DNA of 64,000 bases from Leptolyngbya sp. SIO1E4. GTDB lineage: Bacteria > Cyanobacteriota > Cyanobacteriia > Phormidesmidales > Phormidesmidaceae. Both the position numbers and the translations under genes were made by a program. Under the pieces are notes generated by a model. The model was given only the letters and a program-made list of their open reading frames with translations. It was not told the origin of the DNA and did no database searches. Positions 58,812 through 64,000 of this stretch are shown here, in pieces; the first letter of the stretch is position 1; every line of letters starts with the position of its first letter. The DNA lies in NCBI GenBank assembly GCA_010672825.2, contig JAAHFU020000004.1:744001-808000 (forward strand), read 5' to 3'.

Positions 58812-58985
58812 TGCTATGGCACCTTTCTCGACAAACTTGAAATCATCAAAAGTCTTTCAGGTCAATGATTTCAGAGCCCGATTTAAAAAACGTGTCGAGG
58901 CAATCATTTTTGATTTGAGTAACGAGAAGTAAGAAAAAGACGAAGTTGGTGAAAGAAGAGTTGATATAGAGCCCATTTGAGATCT

Positions 58986-59682
58986 CTAGGAAGAGGCTGC
59001 AAGCCGCTTCAGCATTAGCCTAACGAAGCACAAGTTAAGCTTGGTAGTGGCATTGTCCAAGGTCCGCTCAAAATTCTTGATCAGAATCTTGCAACGCTCC
59101 ATCCAGGCGTTAGACCGCTCAATCACCCAGCGAGCCGCTACCGGGACAAAGCCGCTCTTTCCCCGCGCTGCCTTGGCCGCTATAGATGGCTTGGGTGATA
59201 GCTCAAAGCGAATCTTGCGCCTAATCTTCGGGTACACAGCCTCCAGCGCTTCGGTCAATTTATCCGGATGATACCCGTGGTCGAGCAAGATAGTGATTTT
59301 GGGAATGTTGACCGGCTTCGCTCGAAAATAATCGATGTGCTGGGTGAGCATCTCAATCAAACCGACGTCATCCGACCGATTCGCCGGTGTGCAGTGTGTG
59401 AAGAAGGGGAATCCTAGTGTATCGACGGCGAGATGTCGTTTGATGCCATTCGTGGCTTTGTAGAAGCAAAAGCCCTTGGATTCAACGCTAGCATTGCACA
59501 TGTTCTTCACCGCTTGCGAGTCGATGATGATGAGCCGAGTCCATTTGAGACCTGCTCGCAGACTTGCCCATGCAACAGCTCCATCAGCGGCTTGATCGTT
59601 CCGGCAGCGCGCCATTGACTGTAGTGCCAGTAGACTGTTGAGTAGGGCGGTAAATCCTTATGATTATCTTCAGCTATGTGCC
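58986..59682 (-). pseudogene. IS5-family transposase, truncated and frameshifted
   Basis: The main frame (58986-59615) carries IIIDSQAVKN (first Asp), KITILLDHGYHPDKL (second Asp) and VIERSNAWMERCKILIKNFE (Glu). The part before it is in another frame (DLPPYSTVYWHYSQWRAAGT, then KPLMELLHGQVCEQ) and begins only at about 59682, so the first 50 or so residues are lost. The dispersed repeat at 59698 lies at the broken end. Confidence 0.75.
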
Positions 59683-59697
59683 TCTAGCTGAGGTTAT

Positions 59698-59785
59698 AGC
59701 GGTATGCAGGCTAATCAAGCACACCCTAGACCCCAAACCCTAGACCCTGTCTTGACCCAGATGTACTGGACTCAACTGAACAAGG
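59698..59785. repeat. Dispersed intergenic repeat, compact copy
   Basis: AGCGGTATGCAGGCTAATCA to CTCAACTGAACAAGGC, with the same ends as 42751-42950 but without the inserted heptamer tract. It adjoins the truncated IS5. Confidence 0.75.
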
Positions 59786-60112
59786 CTATAAGCAATATTT
59801 CGCCACCAGTATCAAAAGCTGATAAGAGCCCGAAGTCAGGTTTTTGCCGCATCAGCAAAGTGTAGGATAGGGTGCTAAGTCTTGCTATCTCCAAGGACGC
59901 TCGGTCAGCCCTGCCCGTTGTGAAGCCGTATTCTTGAACCGAGAGTGTCACCAAACCCAGTTGAAATAGCTAAGCACAAGCCGTAAAGTAACAGCATCAG
60001 AACTCATCTGCATTCACTAATTAAGTGACGTAGATTGTTAGACAAGTTTTGACAAGGACAAGAATGAGGTGGATCGGCATGTCAGCGATCTCGTTCTTTC
60101 AAGCTCGGATAA
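59786..60112. other. Gene-free stretch, nothing recognised
   Basis: 327 bases between the dispersed repeat and the secreted-protein gene. A 60-codon minus-strand frame here has no features of a real protein. No element, hairpin or repeat was recognised. Confidence 0.5.
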
Positions 60113-61387
60113 TCAGTTCTGACACTTAGGTTTTCTTACAGTAAGAAAACAAAGTGCTAGAAGTATAGTGAATGCTATGCCATGAGATGGCTCTGGCGTT
60201 GATGCAACAATGTCCGGATTGGCGTCAATTGACGCTAGGATTGCTCCTGCTCTAGGGTCATGGGAATAATAATAATTAGCAATCTGATAAGCATTATCAT
60301 GCCAGCGGCTGTTGCCGGTCATTGATGCCCAATAAGCAAATCCGTAAACTACATCTCGATGGTTCACCTGCTTTGTTTGACCCGATCGAGTTAGCTCTTG
60401 GTCTTGGCCAGTGCGAGCATTTCCCTCAGTACTGATTTCTCCGGTAGCTAAAATCATAGACTCTTCCCACCGAAGTGCCTGATTGATCATTTCAGCTATG
60501 TCCCTGGCCAGTGGATCGCTCTCAAAGTGTGTTAGCCAACGCATTGCAGCTAGCGCACCTGCCATTTGGTAGCTAGTATCATACCCACCTTTTTCTGGAT
60601 TTACACCATCACTTAGTTGTAAGGTAAGGCCTTGAGCAATAATGCTGTTAGCATAATTTAGCAGTTCTGAGTCTCCTGTCAGTTTACCTGTTAAACCCAG
60701 AGCGGTACCCACCAAGTAATTTCGGTGAGTATAGGGTCTGTTGTTGCTGGAGCCTCGATTCCAAACATCCTCTTGGATCATCCAGCGCGCTGCACTCTGT
60801 AAACCTGGCAGATATTGTTCAACGATGTCTGCATACTGTTCTAAGGCAGATTCCTGGAGCGTCAAAAGCCCATAGGAAACTGATTGTACAAATAACGACG
60901 TACTGTGGAATGGGTCACCTGTATAGGCAAAGCTGCCATCCTCAAGTTGCTGAGCAAAGCCCCAATCCCACATCTGTAACCCTGCATCAATGGCGAGGGC
61001 ATCATCGTGCAAGAGCCCGGCAATTAGCGCATTCGTGCCAAAACGCTGTTCACCGATATGCCAAAGTTCAGAATCTCCCAAAGCATAATCACGATTAGCG
61101 TTGTAGGCCCCATGGGTGTCCATCAAGCTATACGTGCTTGATGGTCTTGCATAGAGCAAATCAGTAATCATATCAACTGATTCATGCGAAAATCCCGTTC
61201 CCCTTGATCCTTTAATAGTATTAATACTGTTGAAAGAGGCAGCTAATGTTTGTGGTGTAATAATTAAAACTATTCCAATTGATGTTGTACTAATACTTGT
61301 CGATTGGAATAGCAAATAGAAATAACGCTTACAAAATTGATTTAAACATTCTAACAATGATTGCACGGTAGAACTCCCATAAATCAT
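60113..61387 (-). CDS. Secreted alpha/alpha-barrel-like protein with PEP-CTERM-like anchor
   Basis: 424 residues. An N-terminal signal segment (about 20-50) is followed by a helix-rich domain with the spacing of alpha/alpha-toroid glycan-active enzymes (ELWHIGEQRFGTNALIAGLL, WMIQEDVWNRGSSNNRPYTH, MAGALAAMRWLTHFESD, VVYGFAYWASMTGNSRWHD). No catalytic residues can be named. The end, STPEPSHGIAFTILLALCFL followed by TVRKPK, is a PEP-CTERM signal (PEP, membrane helix, basic tail), which is cleaved and sorted by an exosortase in EPS-making bacteria. Neighbours are polysaccharide-type membrane proteins, consistent with a role in exopolysaccharide processing (inference). Confidence 0.75.
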   Translation of the reverse strand: MIYGSSTVQSLLECLNQFCKRYFYLLFQSTSISTTSIGIVLIITPQTLAASFNSINTIKGSRGTGFSHESVDMITDLLYARPSSTYSLMDTHGAYNANRDYALGDSELWHIGEQRFGTNALIAGLLHDDALAIDAGLQMWDWGFAQQLEDGSFAYTGDPFHSTSLFVQSVSYGLLTLQESALEQYADIVEQYLPGLQSAARWMIQEDVWNRGSSNNRPYTHRNYLVGTALGLTGKLTGDSELLNYANSIIAQGLTLQLSDGVNPEKGGYDTSYQMAGALAAMRWLTHFESDPLARDIAEMINQALRWEESMILATGEISTEGNARTGQDQELTRSGQTKQVNHRDVVYGFAYWASMTGNSRWHDNAYQIANYYYSHDPRAGAILASIDANPDIVASTPEPSHGIAFTILLALCFLTVRKPKCQN

Positions 61388-61606
61388 AGAAATTTATAGC
61401 TGTCTCCGAGTTGATCTAGTACAGTCTGCATAGTGTAGAGGCAGACCCCTGAAAGGTGACAAACCTAATACAGGCGGAAACAACTAACATCTTTAGATTA
61501 AGAGGAGAGAAAATCTAGGAACAAGGGGCTATGTACGGTTATTTGAATTTACAGATTTGTAAAAATGCGGATTTTTACTTAGAACAGTATTAACTAGTCT
61601 TTGTCA

Positions 61607-62578
61607 TCAAGATAAATGTACTTTATTTCTAATGTGCTTTACCCCAGCGGAGTCAAGCAAGAGGATAACAGCACCTGGCATGCTCAGAAGCCAGCTTAAG
61701 ATCATAACAATTAGTGATAATGATAATGCCTCTTCTGCACTTTGACCTACACGTGTAAACAGATAGATCCATAGTCCTTCTTTTAGCCCTAGCCCGCCCA
61801 AAGAAATGGGCAACATCGTAATCACAACAATAATAGGAATAAATACAAGAAGCTCTAGAAATGAAATTGAGATACCGAGCTGTCGAGCTACTAAATAATG
61901 GTAGTAAACAATAGCAAACTGTAACAAGAGTGAAAGTCCTGTGGATAGAGCTAATGCCTGACGGTGCTGAGCAAATTGATGGAGGAGATGTTGAATTTTC
62001 GCCATACGAGAAATAACATTAGTCAAGCGAAGTCTCTCTAAATAAGGTGCTGTCAACCTTAAAAGAGAGCGATTGGCAATTAGTAAGGTACCTCCTACTA
62101 AAGCAATCACACAGCCGAAAAACAATACAATAATGTCCCAACGTCCTACCAGTTCAAAAGCCGGAACTAGGCCGACAACTGCCATTGCTGAAAGAGCGGC
62201 TAGTCCAGTAAATCTCTCCAGAAAAACAGAAACCAAGGCAAGCTCTGGGTCACTGGTTTCTTTAGCCACTTGATAAACACGATAGACATCCCCTCCGAGC
62301 GCACCTGGAAGAAATATATTGAGAAACATACCTGCAAAATAGCTCCCTAAAAGTTGGTAAGTAGGTAAGTCATAACCTGATGGGGAGAGAATGATCTGCC
62401 AACGAATACAGCTCAACCACTGCAGACAAGTATAGAAGGCAAGTGCATAGATGATAAAACTAATAGATAGTTGATTGAATTGCATCCATGCATGCATCCA
62501 GTCAAGTTTAGTGAAGAGAATGAAAAGAAGGACCGCACTAATAGCTACTTTTATGAAAAGCTTGACATTAATTATCAT
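61607..62578 (-). CDS. Flippase-like integral membrane protein (LPG synthase TM / UPF0104 family)
   Basis: 323 residues with about eight membrane helices. Family motifs: WLSCIRWQIILSP near residue 55, GSYFAGMFLNIFLPGALGGDVYRVY near 85-110 and LPISLGGLGLKEGLWIYLF near 255-275. Members lie next to glycosyltransferases and are thought to move or handle lipid-linked precursors. It is on the same strand as the acyltransferase and the PEP-CTERM-like protein, with gaps of 130-220 bases. Confidence 0.88.
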   Translation of the reverse strand: MIINVKLFIKVAISAVLLFILFTKLDWMHAWMQFNQLSISFIIYALAFYTCLQWLSCIRWQIILSPSGYDLPTYQLLGSYFAGMFLNIFLPGALGGDVYRVYQVAKETSDPELALVSVFLERFTGLAALSAMAVVGLVPAFELVGRWDIIVLFFGCVIALVGGTLLIANRSLLRLTAPYLERLRLTNVISRMAKIQHLLHQFAQHRQALALSTGLSLLLQFAIVYYHYLVARQLGISISFLELLVFIPIIVVITMLPISLGGLGLKEGLWIYLFTRVGQSAEEALSLSLIVMILSWLLSMPGAVILLLDSAGVKHIRNKVHLS

Positions 62579-62709
62579 GATAATAACTAGCTAGGATTCG
62601 TCAGTATTTGAGCATCTTGAAACTAATCTGAGAAAATCTAAGATGGAATTAATGCTTTAAGTTTCAAAAGTAATGTCAAAATTTAAGGCTATTTCTGTAT
62701 CAAAGTAAG

Positions 62710-63771
62710 TTATCTTACACATGCTTTTAATCCTACTCTTTCAAGGACTTTAGAAAGCCAAAGAGCTACAGTGACCAACACAATACCACCGACAATTCGA
62801 AGTATGATTGCAGCTAAAAGAGAAACTTGATTTCCCTGCAAAAGTAAGATGCCAAGTTTAAGGAATATCAGGCTTAAGATTCCGTTGATACAGAAAATTC
62901 CAAGACTGTAGGTAGATAACGTCTTAACCAGAGATACTATATGTGGCGGTAGATCATCCGGATTAATGCTAAAGAAGCAGAGGAATAAGACAAATACACT
63001 GAGTATGCAAGAAAACATTGCATACTCAAAGGGGTTAGGATGGTCTCCTATAATCGATCTCAAGTAGCCATATTCCAATAGCATGAGTGTCGCAGTGGCG
63101 ACTATCGAGGCTCCCTTGATCCATACAGGTATCTTGTGAGAGAATTTGATTAACCAGGAAGACTGTTCATAAAAGAAAATACCCATAGCCATGTAGGCAA
63201 ACCAATATATAGGTAACGGTCGCGACATTATCTTCAACCCATGAATCAGAAAAAAATCAGGTTTATAGAGAATAGAAATATAAATAAATCCAAAAACAGC
63301 AAATTGAGCAGTAATGATAAATAAAAGGCGTTTATTTGTCAGGCGATATGAAATTAGCCAAGAAAAAATTGGAATAAGTATTATCATGACTAGCAGATAG
63401 TACGCTCCAGGAAAAACCTTACCTTGAGCCATCGGAGCTAAGATAGGAGCATCTCCTAACCGCCGAAATAGCCCAGCTATACTGAACCAAAATAGGGTTG
63501 GCACCAGTAATCGAAATATCCTGCTGCCGGCAACACTAAAAATATTAGACTCTTTTGTTTTATCAAAGCTCATTCTTAAAAGAAAGAATGATATTGTAAA
63601 CAATACAGGAACACAGAAACGAAGCGGGGCAAAAGCAACGTCTACCCAATATTTTGATTTTTCATAGGCTGTTTCCGGGATAAATATTCCATGGAAAAAA
63701 ACAACGGCAAGAATGCTGAAAGCTTTGAGAAGATCTAATGAAAAGATACGATCTTTAGCTGACTTTTTCAT
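62710..63771 (-). CDS. Membrane acyltransferase, family 3 (OafA/WecH-like)
   Basis: 353 residues from the ATG at 63771 (MKKSAKDRIF). It has about ten membrane helices. The start FSLDLLKAFSILAVVFFHGI carries the conserved histidine near residue 27, and a conserved RxxRLLVP-like segment (RIFRLLVPTLFWF) follows. Such enzymes O-acetylate sugars of surface polysaccharides or lipids using acyl-CoA. It is probably part of the same polysaccharide locus. Confidence 0.88.
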   Translation of the reverse strand: MKKSAKDRIFSLDLLKAFSILAVVFFHGIFIPETAYEKSKYWVDVAFAPLRFCVPVLFTISFFLLRMSFDKTKESNIFSVAGSRIFRLLVPTLFWFSIAGLFRRLGDAPILAPMAQGKVFPGAYYLLVMIILIPIFSWLISYRLTNKRLLFIITAQFAVFGFIYISILYKPDFFLIHGLKIMSRPLPIYWFAYMAMGIFFYEQSSWLIKFSHKIPVWIKGASIVATATLMLLEYGYLRSIIGDHPNPFEYAMFSCILSVFVLFLCFFSINPDDLPPHIVSLVKTLSTYSLGIFCINGILSLIFLKLGILLLQGNQVSLLAAIILRIVGGIVLVTVALWLSKVLERVGLKACVR

Positions 63772-63851
63772 GACGAGAATCACTTCAATAAAATTCGAGA
63801 TGAGTATATGACTAAATACTGGGTGCTCTTAGGTTCAAGGAGAGCATTAAC

Positions 63852-64000
63852 TTAATAAGCTCCAAAGTTTCCCCCTCGATCAGGAATCCTTTGTAAAGTT
63901 CCTGTATTCTTTTCCCATAACTTCACCCTAGTACCGTAAGTACTAAAAACAGGTTGCCCTAGGGATTGGAGATAGTTAAAAAAGCGGGCTAGTTCTGGAT
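63852..64000 (-). CDS. C-terminal end of a gene cut by the window edge
   Basis: Minus-strand frame open from the edge to the TAA at 63852, about 48 residues (PELARFFNYLQSLGQPVFST, then TGTLQRIPDRGGNFGAY). It is too short to name. By position it probably belongs to the polysaccharide locus; it ends 81 bases before the acyltransferase start. Confidence 0.5.
   Translation of the reverse strand, partial: PELARFFNYLQSLGQPVFSTYGTRVKLWEKNTGTLQRIPDRGGNFGAY

Noticed and set aside
59772-59954. 60-codon minus-strand frame in the gap after IS5
   Set aside because: No signal, domain or ribosome site; overlaps the dispersed repeat.

Overview
The window is very probably cyanobacterial. The octamer GCGATCGC (HIP1) recurs throughout, and the protein families are typical of cyanobacteria: CHAT proteases with tetratricopeptide repeats (TPRs), DUF1822, CHASE2 sensors, Uma2-type proteins and PEP-CTERM-like anchors. 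I cannot fix the genus; a Leptolyngbya-like lineage is a guess. No rRNA, tRNA or CRISPR array was recognised.

Positions 1-50000 form a dense cluster of caspase-fold (clan CD) proteases. It holds seven TPR-CHAT proteins, four of them with a pre-peptidase C-terminal (PPC) domain and one of those split by an insertion sequence. It also holds two membrane CHAT-CHASE2 proteins, a Tat-exported caspase (593-2899), a second caspase that has lost its catalytic middle (30728-31402), the N-terminus of another TPR protein at the left edge, and a subtilisin-like protease (43043-45232). Almost all carry export signals, so most of these proteases should act outside the cytoplasm. Two paralogous four-gene operons (17763 down to 12157, and 31959 up to 37714) have the same order: divergent sigma-like protein, DUF1822 protein, CHAT-CHASE2 protein, small secreted protein.

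The most striking signal is a promoter-like element, TGAATAAGY-N10-CAG-N2-ATA. I found it 15 times, on both strands, in front of most of these genes and of both sigma-like operons, usually 52-99 bases before the start codon. My working model (inference) is a dedicated regulon: the sigma-like proteins read the element, the CHAT-CHASE2 sensor and DUF1822 protein control the sigma-like protein, and the output is a set of exported CHAT, caspase and subtilase proteases plus a few secreted or lipoprotein partners.

From 51 to 60 kb the window is a graveyard of insertion sequences and gene fragments. It contains IS110 (with a candidate bridge-RNA region), IS1, an IS6 remnant, IS4 and an IS5 remnant, plus pieces of a TPR gene, a Uma2 gene and a condensation-domain gene. 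One intact serine hydrolase sits among them. Two IS630 elements lie further left, at 10328-11513 and 45294-46240.

From 60 to 64 kb the DNA is more AT-rich and looks like a surface-polysaccharide locus on the minus strand. It encodes a secreted helical-barrel protein with a PEP-CTERM-like tail, a flippase-like membrane protein, a membrane acyltransferase and the end of one more gene.
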